Shown: positions 34,587-45,278, counted from the stretch's first letter. The stretch: 64,000 nt of DNA from Trachythela sp. YZ-2020 (GCA_016169945.1 JADLSH010000393.1:7787501-7851500), one strand, 5' to 3'. Numbers and translations are program-made. Notes: generated by a model from the letters alone, not told the origin.

Positions 34587-35337
34587 AAGGACCCAGTTTT
34601 GTCCCCTGCGGCACACCTGAGCGCACTTGACCCCATTCAGAATAACAGTTAGACGTTAACTTAACTCGTTGTTTACGGTCAATTAAAAAATCAATAATCC
34701 AATTGATAGTTGAGAACGGAAGATCGAGAGATTTTAATTTCGATATCAAACGGTTGTGGTCAATAAGATCAAACGCCTTTCGAAAGTCGAAAAGCACTGT
34801 ACGAATCATGTTACCCGGTTCGTCCGTGGCTAATAGCCATTCATGCATCATTGAAATCAGGGCCAACGTAGTGGATGACTTAGGTACAACACCGTACTGA
34901 TTGGAGTCGATGACTTTTAGAACTGCAGACTTAAGTTGTCTTTCGAGGATAAATTCTTCGGACAATTTTGACACAACTGGTGTTAAAGAAATAGGACGTA
35001 AATGCTTGTTAATGTCTGTTACTTGCGTATTTTTCGGAACAGGAGAAATATTTGCCTTTTTCCACGCTAACGGTAGTTTTTCTTGCTTATAAGAACAATT
35101 TAAAATAAGGCTAATGGGATATGCCAAAATTTCTGCAAATTCTTTATAAACCCAAGGGGGTATACCATCCGGTCCAGGAGATTTGTTTGGGTTGAGAGCT
35201 TTCAATTTCGTAAATGTGTCAAATTCAGTTACTTGTACTGTATCGGCAGGAATAACCGAAAAGGATGCGGTAAATGTTGATGCTAATTGCTGATGTATTT
35301 TGGCCGACTCGTTAAGTAGTTGATACGTTTGCTTCAC
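34587..35337 (-). pseudogene. LINE reverse transcriptase, N-terminal half
   Basis: This half carries NPNKSPGPDGIP, RPISLTPVVSK, VLFDFRKAFDLIDH and SGVPQGTKLGP, the fingers and first catalytic Asp of a CR1/L2-type RT. The frame is cut after GP by the CACTA-like element and continues in the 24488 fragment. Upstream, the frame runs into the minisatellite, so the LINE is 5'-truncated and lacks its endonuclease. Confidence 0.92.
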
Positions 35338-36705
35338 GAGTGAACACGAATGAACACGAGTGAACACGAATGAACACGAATGAACACGAATGAACACAAG
35401 TGAACACGAGTGGAACACGGGTGAACACGAGTGAACACGAATGAAATACAACTAAAAATGCCATTTAGGTTCTATAGATATTTAGTAAACAGGAAATAAA
35501 AATCCTAATTACCCAGTTATTTATTGAAAAAGGCTTGGAAATGTTAATATATTGCGTGCTGCCGCACATATGTATTTTGTTGTTGTTTGGACAATTGTTT
35601 GTATATTTGATTTAATTTAATAGTTGCTTTAAAGGCGAATATTGTTAATTGATTGTAATATTAATAACGTTAATTGTTAGCCAAACGCAAGCCATTTTTG
35701 GAAATATAATGTACATTGACCATTTCACTTTTCAGTTCCGTGAGTCCACGTTGTGTTATTGCTAATTATCATTTGAATAAAAATGCTTTCATCCATTTAC
35801 CATAGACCAAGACTTGCCCAAATGTCCCCACCCACTATAACATTTTTCTAAGGCAATAGACCCATTCAACTTCTCTCTTGTTTAGTGTTGTTTGCTTACA
35901 TATTTCAAATTATGCGACAACACTTTTTTGAAATTAAACGACATACAGATATGAATGAAAGATTCAAGCATTTTAATTAAAATGATAGTTAGCAATAACA
36001 GAACATGGCATGGACTGAAATGTGAAATGGTCAATGTACATTATATATTTCCATAAATGGCTTGCGTTTGGCTATAACAATTAACGTTATTAATATTACA
36101 ATTAAATGAATTAATTGACAATATTCGCCTTTAAATAGCAACTAAATTAAATCATATACTTAAATATACACAACAATTGTCCAAACAATAACTAAATACA
36201 TATGTACCAAAGTAGAATTCCCCAATTGATAACCACGTTTTCCAAACTCCAAATATTTTTTTATTTATCTATTTAATTCGCCTTGTACATCTTGTACATA
36301 TTACATAGTGGCAGGGAATCCGCAACAGCGTAATTGCCAATTACTGCGGGCCCCGAAAAAAATACTTGTGTAGTCTACTGTCGTTTAGCCCAGAGTCAGA
36401 GAAAACGCTTGTAATAAATCCCGAGTAGAACACTGAGCAGCAGCACGCAATAAATTAACGTTTCCAAGCCTTTTTCAATAAATGACTGGAAATTTGGGGT
36501 TTTATTTCCTGATTCCTATATATTTATAGAACTATAAGCATTTTTAGTTGTATTTCATTCGTGTTCACTCGTGTTCCACTTGTGTTCACTCGTGTTCATT
36601 CGTGTTCACTCGTGTTCATTCGTGTTCACTCGTGTTCATTCGTGTTCACTCGTGTTCATTCGTGTTCACTCGTGTTCTGACTCGTGTGGAGTTTTAGATC
36701 AGATC
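35338..36705. repeat. Giant palindrome: foldback core with minisatellite arms
   Basis: GAGTGAACAC units (35338-35440) and their inverse (36557-36690) form the outer arms. Inside come matched spacers (GAAATAAA..TTATTGAAAAAG) and a core inverted repeat, about 35565-35830 versus 35975-36210 (GTTAGCCAAACGCAAGCCAT and complement). It ends at GATCAGATC. A related half-copy is at 38815-39507. Confidence 0.9.
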
Positions 36706-36803
36706 TGAATATTGTGTGTGTAATTTAAAAATTCAACAATTTGCGTTGGGAGTTAAGCCTGGTTCACACTGGTCCTAAGAATCAGGGATTTCCATTGTCA
36801 GTG

Positions 36804-37140
36804 GATCTGATCTAAAACTCCACACGAGTCAGAACACGAGTGAACACGAGTGAACACGAATGAACACGAATGAGCACGAATGAACACGAATGAACACAAG
36901 TGAACACGAGTGGAACACGGGTGAACACGAATGAAATACAACTAAAAATGCCATTTAGGTTCTATAGATATTTAGTAAACAGGAAATAAACCCTAATTAC
37001 TCAGTTATTTATTGAAAAAGACTTGGAAATGTTAATTTATTGCGCGCTGCCGCTCAGCTGCAGTGTTCTACTCGGGATTTATTACAAGCGTTTTCTTTGG
37101 GCTAAACGACAGTGGACTACACAACTATTTGGAGTAATTG
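36804..37140 (+). repeat. Foldback arm 3 with minisatellite
   Basis: Terminus GATCTGATCTAAAACTCCAC, about ten GA(G/A)TGAACAC units to 36931, then the family spacer (ATGCCATTTAGGTTCTATAG ... TTGCGCGCTGCCGC), collinear with 35440-35580. Confidence 0.85.
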
Positions 37141-37387
37141 CTGCCGAGCGCCAGCGAGGCAGCACACTAATCTTGCTCGTGCCAGTCCCTTTTGCCGAGT
37201 TATGTATAGTCAACGATATCTCAGTTTGAAAATTTATCTGTTAGCAAACCGGGGACCGGGGGGGCAGTCATCAGGCAAATGCCTGAGAAGCAGCTGCTCA
37301 ACTGCGCATGTTTTGCTGGCACGTTGTATTCTCTGACCTTGTCTTCTACCAGGTTGCCTTGTCGTCGAATATTTTATTTAAAGTCGA

Positions 37388-38290
37388 GTCTGTTCAAGCG
37401 TTTGGGTGGATCGAAGTATAATAATGAGGAGCTATAGGATCATCTTAAAATATTGCAAGATGTAGAGAGAACTAACGTCTTCGGTTTTCTTATAAAAACA
37501 TGACCTGTTTACAGTGTAATAATTATCAAGAATATGTGATAGCGGACTCTTGAACTCTAGTAAATAGAGATCCGCGTTATTGCGCGTTTATGTCTCAATT
37601 ATATTCAACACTAATATCGAGTTTCCCACAAATACAAATAAATACCCACGCATGGTACGTTCGCTCAAACTATTGTAGAGTATAGATGTTTTAGAGCGAT
37701 GCGCCAAATCAAGTGTAGCCTGCGTGGCAGGCGTTCTATTGTGGGGGAGGGAGTTTTGTTTAGAGCGCGCGCTTTATTTTGAGAGCGGTGTTGAAGGCTC
37801 AATGTTTGTTGTTGGAAATATAATATCCCTCATATTATTTGTCGCCAGGAATGCATCTCGCTGAATACTGATATGGCGGTCTGTTCAAGCGTTTGGATCA
37901 AATCGAAGTATAATTAATAACGAGGAGCTATAGGATCATCTTAAAATATTGCAAGACGTAGGGAGAACTAAGCTCTTCGGTTTCCTTGTAAAAACTTGAC
38001 CCGTTTTAATACAGTGTAATAATTATCAAGAATATGTGACAGCTGACCCTTGAACTCTAATAAATGGAGTTCTTTATAAATTTGCGCGTTTATGTCTGAA
38101 TTATCATTCAACACTGATTTCTAGTTTCTCTTTAGTTTCCCACAAATACAAATAAATACCCACGTATGGTTCGCTCAAAGTATTGCAGAGTATAGATGTT
38201 TTAGAGCGATGCGCTTTACGATCGTCAAGTCTTGAAGGAGCAATGTTTGTTGTTGGAAATATAATACTCTCATATAGACTGAAGTATGTC
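37388..38290 (+). repeat. Tandem duplication of ~490 bp
   Basis: GTCTGTTCAAGCGTTTGG starts at 37388 and again at 37879, 491 bp apart. The copies are collinear through TAAATACCCACG and GTTTGTTGTTGGAAATATAA with scattered differences. No protein coding was recognised. Confidence 0.85.
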
Positions 38291-38537
38291 GAATATTTTA
38301 CATAGTGCGTGACGAATATCAGCATGATTTGTACGTTTCTCGTTCGTATTGCATTTATCGTACCGTTTCTATTGGTCTGGTTAAAACACAATTAGTACGT
38401 ATAAAGATGCGCAAGTATTCTATAAAGATGCATACAAGATTGACAAAAAAATTGCATGCGTTTTGTGCTGATGACTTGGGTGACCAGGGGACCCGGGACT
38501 AGGGGAGTGCAAGTTTGTGACACCCCCCAGCCTCGTA

Positions 38538-38715
38538 CCCAGGCGCTTGAAGGAAAAGAAAATTTACACATTCAGCTAATTTATAGAGATCAATGGCTAA
38601 GCTGAGCGCGCGCGCGGGGGTGCTTGGGGAGGTCGCGAAACGCGGAGGAAGTGGGGAGGTCGCGAGCTTAGTCATGGATCTCTATAAATTAGCTGAATGC
38701 ATAAAAGCGCCTGGG
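38538..38715. repeat. Foldback element with GC-rich centre
   Basis: Outer CCCAGGCGCTT/AAGCGCCTGGG and inner ATTCAGCTAATTTATAGAGA arms enclose a GCGCGCGCGGGGG-type loop. Confidence 0.8.
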
Positions 38716-38814
38716 AAGTCTCCCAGGATTTGTTTTCAAGTAAAAAACTGGCTTCCCTTGGCAATAGGCTATGGCGTTGAGGCAGCATTTCACTTGCGAT
38801 AGTAACTTCTAGTA

Positions 38815-39507
38815 TTAATAACGTTAATTGTTAGCCAAACGCAAGCCATTTATGGAAATATAATGTACATTGACCATTTCACTTTTCAGTCCCGTGAGTC
38901 CACGTTGTGTTATTGCTAATTATCATTTGAATAAAAATGCTTTCATCCATTTACCATAGACCAAGACTTGTCCAAATGTCCCCACACACTATAAAATTTT
39001 TCTAAGGCAATAAACCCATTCAACTTCTCCCTTGTTTAGTGTTGTTTGCTTACATATTTCAAATTATGCGACAACACCTTTTTGAAATTAAACGACATAC
39101 AGATATGAATGAAAGAAAGCATTTTAATTCAAATGATAGTTAGCAATAACAGAACATGGACTGAAAAGTGAAATGGTCAATGTACATTATATATTTCCAT
39201 AAATGGCTTGCGTTTGGCTATAACAGTTAACGTTATTAATATTACAATTAATTGACAATATTCGCCTTTAAATAGCACCTAAATTAAATCATATACTTAA
39301 ATATACACAACAAATCAACAATTGTCCAAACAACAACTAAATACATATTTATAGTTCCTAAATGGTATTTTTAGTTGTGTTTCATTCGTGTTCACTCGTG
39401 TTCCACTTGTGTTCACTCGTGTTCACCCGTGTTCCACTCGTGTTCCACTCGTGTTCATTCGTGTTCACTCGTGTTCATTCGTGTTCACTCGTGTTCTGGC
39501 TCGTGTG
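38815..39507. repeat. Second copy of the foldback core with inverted minisatellite arm
   Basis: Sequence matches 35665-36600 (GTTAGCCAAACGCAAGCCAT through CTAAATACATAT). An inverted GTGTTCACTC array follows at 39383-39500. The terminal AGTTTTAGATCAGATC is missing after GTGTGG. Confidence 0.85.
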
Positions 39508-39687
39508 GTCATTGGCATAAGCGGCGGAAGATGTACATTATTGGGGGGGGGGGCTTAAACGTGAAGGCTGGGTCCGCACTCCAGGGCATGCTCCTTTTCC
39601 TACTAGGGGAATTTCCTACTTTCTGAAAGTTGGGGGCAGCCCCCCTAGCAGCCCCCCTCCCCCGGTTCCGCCACCTATGGTCATTGG
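39508..39687. mobile_element. hAT-type MITE with 8-bp target duplication
   Basis: GTCATTGG at 39508-39515 and 39680-39687 flanks a 164-bp element with imperfect ends CATAAGCGGCGGAA and TTCCGCCACCTATG. The interior is G/C-homopolymer rich. Confidence 0.85.
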
Positions 39688-39723
39688 TGTGTAAAATCCT
39701 TTCTTTGTGGGAAGAGAATACAA

Positions 39724-39816
39724 TACAGGGTGTCAAAAAATGTCCCCTCTGTTGTTGGTTAATGACTATAGTAATTAACCAACAACAGAGGGGACATTTT
39801 TGGGGGACACCCTGTA
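39724..39816. mobile_element. TA-flanked 89-bp hairpin MITE
   Basis: CAGGGTGTC ends next to TA on both sides. The arms (GTCCCCTCTGTTGTTGGTTA and complement) are nearly perfect with a ~12-base loop. Tc1/mariner-type. Confidence 0.85.
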
Positions 39817-39935
39817 CATCACCCATGAAATACAACCAGTGTGAACCAGGCTTAACTTGCGAATCGTTGCATTTGGTTTGAATGTTGAAATTTAATAAAC
39901 CAAAGTTTTAATTTCAAAATTTTTCCTTCACATAG

Positions 39936-40984
39936 ATTCATCAAAAAAAGAAGTCCATGGTTACATTCATTCAGTTTCTCCTATTAAAACTGCCAATTCA
40001 AGCAAACGTAAATACTTCAATTGTACTATTCAAGGAAAAGAAAGAGCAACAAGAGCTGTTTGTTTCTCGCCTGAGAAACATACAGAACTGAAAACTATAC
40101 AGCAAACCAGAAGTCCTGTAAAGATACAGAACTTCACTCACTCGAACAATGATGACAATGGAGATATGTTGTTAAACAAGTATACAAAGATTACCCCATT
40201 GGACAGTAGTAAAATTACATTTTCATATTCTGAAGATCTAACAGGTACTGGCATTGTACCAATCTCCTCCATTCAAAAGCTTGCAAAAGAGCAGCTTGTG
40301 TCAGTCAAGGCACATGTTGCTCGTCTGTCCGGTGTAAAAGTAAGGCAAACGCAACACCAAGGAATGCTTAAAATGCAAGAAGCTATTATAAGGGACACTA
40401 CTGATTTTATTAAGTTGACACTGTGGGAGGATAATGTGGACACACTGAAACTAGACAATACCTACGTCCTAAAAAATCTGAGAGTTAAGTCGCTAAACAA
40501 CCAGAACTTCCTTAACACAGCAAAGGGTGAAGAATTTGTGCATGATGTAACTGATTCTTTTCAACAAGAATGTGTCACTGTTGATGATGAAACCGATTTT
40601 GCAGAATCTACAATATCTGCTAAAGTTTTAGGGATTAACCAGATAACACAAACTCTCGGATGTGTTTCATGTAATAAGACCGTCGTTCCAAATGTTGAGG
40701 ATGATATTCTTGGAAGTTGTGAAGGTTGTGGCATGAGTCAACTAATGGAGGATTGTAATGTCAAGTGGTATCTCCGAGTGCTTGTTCACACTACCTCAGA
40801 GCCAAACAGGAAGCTCCACCTAAGTCTTTTCAATAGCGAGGTTGCAAAGTTGATGGCCAATGTTGATCCTACCACAGATCTAAAGTTTGTTTCAGAAAAA
40901 AATAACGAAAAGGCCATTTTAAGAGCAAAAAAAACTCTGAAAATAACTTTTACAATGGATCAGAAAGTTATTGATGTACAGTAA
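39936..40984 (+). CDS. OB-fold / RPA-like single-stranded DNA-binding protein, 3' exon
   Basis: The reading frame enters at a CTTCACATAG acceptor (39935/39936). It encodes SSKKEVHGYIHSVSPIKTA, then a long OB-fold-like body (LVSVKAHVARLSGVK, FIKLTLWEDNVDTL, YVLKNLRVKS), a CVSCNKTVV...GSCEGCGM zinc ribbon and a C-terminal part (VKWYLRVLVH), ending at TAA 40984. About 349 codons are open without a lesion. The order of OB fold then zinc ribbon is that of RPA1-type proteins, which coat single-stranded DNA; mobile-element copies (for instance in Helentrons) are known. The 5' exon was not found, and a TTAA-flanked MITE with nested elements occupies the DNA just upstream. Its 3' end is duplicated twice downstream. 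Could be a host paralogue or a transposon passenger. Confidence 0.65.
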
Positions 40985-41430
40985 TTAGTTGATTTCTCTC
41001 AAATGAACTATATGACAAGGAACATTGCACGTTCATATTAGTTTTAGGTTGTGTTAATTTTATGTTAAACATACCTTGGATCTGTCGGGACTTTCACAAA
41101 GACATGGAAAAGCAATTTTAAGAGCAAAAATAACTCTCAAAATAACTTTCACAATAGATCAGGTTATTGATGCACGGTAATTTGTTTATTTTTTTGCAAT
41201 GAACAATACGACAGGGAACATTGACACATTGCACAATTATAATATAACTTTTAGGTGGTGTTTATGTTAAACTTACTGTGTTTTGTTTTAATCTAGTTCA
41301 GTATTAATTTCTGTTTGGTCAATGCTACAATGAATGCACAAACTGTCTCACAAAGAGATGGAAACGGTTATTTTAAGAGAAAACATTTTAATTCATTTTC
41401 AAGATAGATAAAAAATTTGTTGATATAGAA
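40905..41430 (+). repeat. Degenerate tandem duplicates of the RPA-like 3' end
   Basis: AAAAAGGCCATTTTAAGAGC-type sequence through the stop and 3' flank (about 40905-41070) recurs at about 41107-41290 and, more degenerate, at about 41355-41430. Confidence 0.75.
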
Positions 41431-41737
41431 TTCTAGGAGCTGTTAGTGTTGAACTATTAAGTTTTTATCTTGTTTTTTTCTATAGCTGCAGTATCAGCAA
41501 TCTAGAATGGGCCTTTCTCATGCTGTCTGACCAAGCCATCTTATCTGTCATTTTTGGCTGGCAAGTTGTTGATTTTGGCTAATTATATTATATCAACAGA
41601 GAAAAAATAAGTAAATTTATTTGTTTGTTCGCAAGATTGTGACTTTTGATAACATGGGATGAAATTTAATCCCTAAAATTTCAAATTTTGCAAAGAAAAT
41701 ATGCAATGAATTTTTTTAAGAAATAAACATCCGTTGG
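41431..41737. other. Gene-free stretch
   Basis: AT-rich DNA, nothing supported. Confidence 0.4.
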
Positions 41738-41864
41738 GTTTGTGATGTTATTCTGAGTGTATATCCACACCAGGCAAGCTTGAAAAATATGCCTGGCCAC
41801 CATGGGCAGGCAAACCTTTCAAGCTTGCCCGGTGTGGATATACACTCAGAGTAACATCACAAAC
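41738..41864. repeat. Foldback MITE (GTGATGTTA...TGTATATCCACACC)
   Basis: Near-perfect inverted arms GTTTGTGATGTTA, CTGAGTGTATATCCACACC and GGCAAGCTTGAAA with a centre ATGCCTGGCCACC. I recall similar elements in sea anemone and coral DNA, which supports a cnidarian origin. Confidence 0.8.
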
Positions 41865-42423
41865 ATCATATTCACCTGACTACATAACACCAACAGGCAA
41901 CACAGAAAAAAGAAATCTGTTGGGTGTTGATAAAACAAAATTCGACTTAGTCAATGGTTTGCTATCCAAAAATGGCAGAATAAATGCACAGCATAAGAAA
42001 GGTTAAATAATTTACATGTATAGTATTGTTTAAAAATTTTGATCTTTCTTAAAAATATCCAGTTGGGTTTATGGTTTTTGAGGTTACAATTGATATTACT
42101 TTGTACGATTATGTTTGTACGATTATGTTCAGTTAATAAAAATACAACTTGCAATTCTTCGTTTATACTATTCATGAAGGCCATGGCATATATGTTTATA
42201 GAGCAACATCAAAACTTATCAATTTCAATCTGCATGATGCAATGATTCCTCACACTGGCTATACTATAGCATATATATAGTCATGCATTGACATGGGCAA
42301 TTTGGTTTAATCTACAACTTTCCAAAACGATTTGGGAGTTGGGACACATACTGCATAGGTGAATACCTATAAAAGTAGACAGCTGTACTGATGTGTTATT
42401 ATTCCGACATACTCGTCAATTTA
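41865..42423. other. Gene-free stretch
   Basis: No supported frame or structured repeat. Confidence 0.4.
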
Positions 42424-42798
42424 TTATCGAGAAACTCCTCCTTTGACGCGTACAACACTAACTATTGTTGGTAAATTATCTATGGACAAATATTCTACAC
42501 CAGGATCTAGCACTAATAAGCCATTACTCAGAGCTTTTAAATACATTTTGTCTCCTTGTATTAAGACATTATTAAATGTTGTTTTAGACCACGCGGACAA
42601 TGGAATATTTCGTGCTGAAAGAAGCGCCGATAAACTCATAAAAGCATATTGCTTTCCTCTAGAATGAACACTAAACAGTTCATCGCCTTGATGAATATCG
42701 GCAGAAAGAAATAAAGCCATACTTACCTGTGTTTCTTCGGGAAATGTTTGTATATTTTGCAGCGCGCAATACAATATTTTCTCGCCCTCTCCTCCCAT
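42424..42798 (-). pseudogene. Cysteine-protease-like (OTU/C76-type) fragment with lost Cys
   Basis: A 124-codon frame from ATG 42798 (MGGEGEKILYCALQNIQ). It contains HQGDELFSVHSRGKQYAFMS, then LSALLSARNIPLSAW and a GDKMYLKAL...LSIDNLPTIV tail. From memory, multi-copy invertebrate and transposon-linked proteins share the HQGD..F...RGKQC..MSL..L pattern, in which Cys is the presumed nucleophile. Here the codon is TAT (Tyr), one G-to-A change from TGT. No His partner is visible downstream, so the protein looks truncated and inactive. A GTAAGT inside the frame (near 42727) could be a splice donor, but no acceptor fits. Family placement is tentative. Confidence 0.5.
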
Positions 42799-44344
42799 TT
42801 TAAAAATTCTCCTTGAGCTCGACTTTCTGCCCGGAAATTGCGGACAGACAACCCTCTAACCCAAATAATATCGAGATATGACATGCAAACATATATATAT
42901 CGCGCGAAAGACTGGGTCTAGTGAACTCTGGCGTCAAGAATAGGGAGCTGCAAGTCCCAAGATCGATTAAAAAATCCCAAGCCGCGTAGTAAAAGTACAA
43001 CCAAGAGTCTGGTACGATTTTTATTTTAAGTTTTATATAGTAACATTGATTGCAAACCGGAAAAAAGTATTTACATGTCTATTTTGTCAATATATTACTA
43101 CGCATTTCAGTGGTATGTACAATCCGTAATTTTGTTTTCGCCTTCGAACGGCGTTCGACGTTCGACGCAGGCTTGGTTACACATTTTGTTGTGTTACGCA
43201 GCGGCCAGCGGACACACTTAGAAAATGAAGTACGTCATGTTGATGATTTAAATTAAAATATTATAAAATATGGACAGCCTTTGTGTCGCGTATTCTATTT
43301 GCAGTTCAATTGTTCGTGGTTTTTTTTCGCAAACTTGGCTGACGATTTACAAATAATGATAGATAAAACCTAAAAAATCATTCATACAAAATATCCCAAG
43401 ATTTCACGAAATTTCGAAAAAAAACTCCCAAGGTCCCAACTCCCAAGCTTGAGTCTAAAATCCCAAGATCTTGGGAGAAATCCCAAGGCGTGGCAACACT
43501 GATAATTATGTTAATATAGTATATAGTAAATATGCTTAGTTTTGAAAATGGTTATACTTTATCACAACTTTTTATTTTTATTATACTAAATTTCTATATG
43601 CTTTATTTTGGAAATATGCTTAGTTTTGAAAATGGTTATACTTTATCACAACTTTCTATTTGATTGTGAATAACAGAATATTTTATCTATACCATTTGAA
43701 AAAGCAGTTGATTTTAGTTTAGTGGCCTAATCTTGATCATCTTATAATTAGTAAATACAAGATCACTACTAAATTATATTTCAGTCTAATAATCTCTAAC
43801 CATGTACTACAAGAATTATCCTTACAATCTTAGTCATGTTGTATATCAATGTATGGATAAACATCTTTGGTTGATTCAGCAGGTATTGTTGAATACTTAT
43901 CTTGTATTCTAGCCTGCATACTTGTATTAATAATAAAATAAAAACAAATTAGTCATACACATTGGTAATAAGTGTACCATGTATATTTTCTATATACAGT
44001 TTTGTGGCTTATAGGCAGGGGTCAATCCTGGTAGGAGAATATATGTACTCCCTCTTGTTGTACAGAGGGAAAATTCATATAATAATTTACTGGATGAATA
44101 ATTTTCAATGTTTTTTCAACAACAACAACAGCAGCATGAAACATATCACACAGCTTCCCATAAAATATAGCCAAACTGGTTCCATAGTTGTTGGCCAGGA
44201 GCTAGTCTGCTCACAGGCCAGCCAGGACCAAGTCATGATCCCTGCATGGGAACTTGCCCATGGTACAGGGAAATATTGTAATCATACAGGTACATTGAAG
44301 AAAAGCCCATTCTGAAAATAGTGTTATGACAAAATAATTTCTAA
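42799..44344. other. Gene-free stretch with small duplications
   Basis: TGCTTAGTTTTGAAAATGGT and the next ~20 bp repeat at about 43532 and 43616 (84-bp spacing). AATCCCAAGATCTTGGGAG-type palindromes near 43380-43490 may mark a decayed element. No gene supported. Confidence 0.5.
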
Positions 44345-45278
44345 AATGACCTGACGGATTTCCTTCACCACGTGGACGAAAATAATGGATGTGAAGGATT
44401 CATCCACCTGATGCCGGTGATTGCTGAAGATATAGCCAAAGGTTTGAGTTATCTTCATTCAAAAGAAATAAGTCCACAGAGACATAAAAACTGCAAACAT
44501 TTTAGTTAGCAATCAACATTATGTCGATTTGAAAAACAAAGAGAAATTCTTCACAGAGTGGAATAGGAAGCCCATCACATGCAAGCTCTCTGATTTTGGT
44601 GAAGGTAGATCTCTCGAAATTCAAACTAGGACATTGCTATCCACCAAAACCAAAAATATTGATCGTGGCACTCCTGCATATATGGCTCCTGAAACTCATG
44701 TTGATAATAGTGTGAGCACAGAAGCTACAATTGAGGATTTGAAGAAGATTGATGTGTGGGCCTATGGTAAGGTTTTGTTTAAAATCTGCAACCCTCATAT
44801 CAAGTATCCCTATAATCTTGATGTGAAAGAACGGAAAGACAAGCTGGAAGCTATGAGAATGATGATCAAGAAAGATGAACGCCCCAAAGCTGATATGAAA
44901 TATAAATCCTTCCAGTTAAATAAGTGGAGGTTTCTCCAGGAATTACACAACAAGTGCACCAGATTGAATGAAAAAGATAGACCATTTATGAGTGAGATAG
45001 TGGACTGTTTGGAGCATAACAAAGAAATAGCAATGGAAAACATGGATAACCCTCTGGCAGTAAGGTATTATGGAATTGAATACTGTGTTTTTTTAAATTT
45101 AATTGAGAGTACAGTAGCTAGTAGCAGTTATCATTCATGCAACCATCTCAAGCGAGGAACTAAATATTACCGAAATCAACTAAATATTACCGAAATTAAG
45201 TGGCGTCTGCCACACATGAAAATCAAAACGCCCAGAGCTGTTTCATTATTTGGAAAATATTTAGCTCATGTTGTGTAG
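44345..45278 (+). pseudogene. Protein kinase, C-lobe fragment with frameshift
   Basis: The frame opens with DLTDFLHHVDENNG and IAEDIAKGLSYLHSKEI (subdomain VI helix). A one-base indel near 44472 precedes HRDIKTANILVSN (catalytic loop). Beyond it the frame is open through LSDFGEGRSLE (DFG), GTPAYMAPE (APE), IDVWAYGKVLF and a DRPFMSEIV segment, to a stop at 45278. The N-lobe with the glycine loop and VAIK Lys was not found. The catalytic Asp and metal-binding DFG are intact, but the frameshift and missing N-lobe argue for a dead copy. Spliced exons upstream cannot be fully excluded. The tail after ~45040 has no recognisable homology. Confidence 0.8.

Larger units (their letters stand above)
24487..34588. 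mobile_element. CACTA-like 10.1-kb element carrying a SAM-domain gene
   Basis: The element runs 24489-34586. The ends CACTGCAAAAAAAGT and ACTTTTTTTGCAGTG are inverted, with AA duplicated at 24487-24488 and 34587-34588. Removing the element restores an unbroken LINE reading frame, which proves the insertion boundaries. A CACTG terminus, a 2-bp duplication and arrays of short subterminal repeats (TGAGTAAATTTACTCA type) fit the CACTA/EnSpm (CMC) group, though no CACTA transposase was recognised. The only gene seen is a spliced SAMD3-like gene. Several foldback MITEs, a tandem array and a LINE fragment lie in its non-coding parts. Confidence 0.85.
21037..36714. mobile_element. Foldback (MULE-like) outer element with 9-bp target duplication
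   Basis: TGAATATTG at 21037-21045 abuts the terminus GATCTGATCTAAAACTCC (21046 on). The same TGAATATTG at 36706-36714 follows the inverted terminus ending GATCAGATC (36705). Nine-base duplications fit Mutator-like elements. Both ends carry GAGTGAACAC minisatellite arms, as in foldback elements. Inside, a second left terminus starts at 23437, and LINE and CACTA-like insertions sit in its arm. The inner architecture may therefore be a duplicated arm or a second element sharing the right end. The pairing of the outermost ends rests on the 9-bp match. Confidence 0.65.
36753..39855. mobile_element. TTAA-flanked MITE split by nested insertions
   Basis: TTAA (36753-36756) then GCCTGGTTCACACTGG; its complement CCAGTGTGAACCAGGC then TTAA (39852-39855). 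A TTAA duplication is typical of piggyBac-type elements. Foldback, hAT and mariner-type elements fill the interior. Confidence 0.7.

Noticed and set aside
35338..35451. N-terminal extension of the LINE RT frame with VHSCS repeats
   Set aside because: It is the GAGTGAACAC minisatellite read in frame, not part of the LINE protein.
42720..42735. GTAAGT inside the protease-like frame as a splice donor
   Set aside because: The only nearby AG would make a ~40-base intron and remove conserved HQGD sequence.
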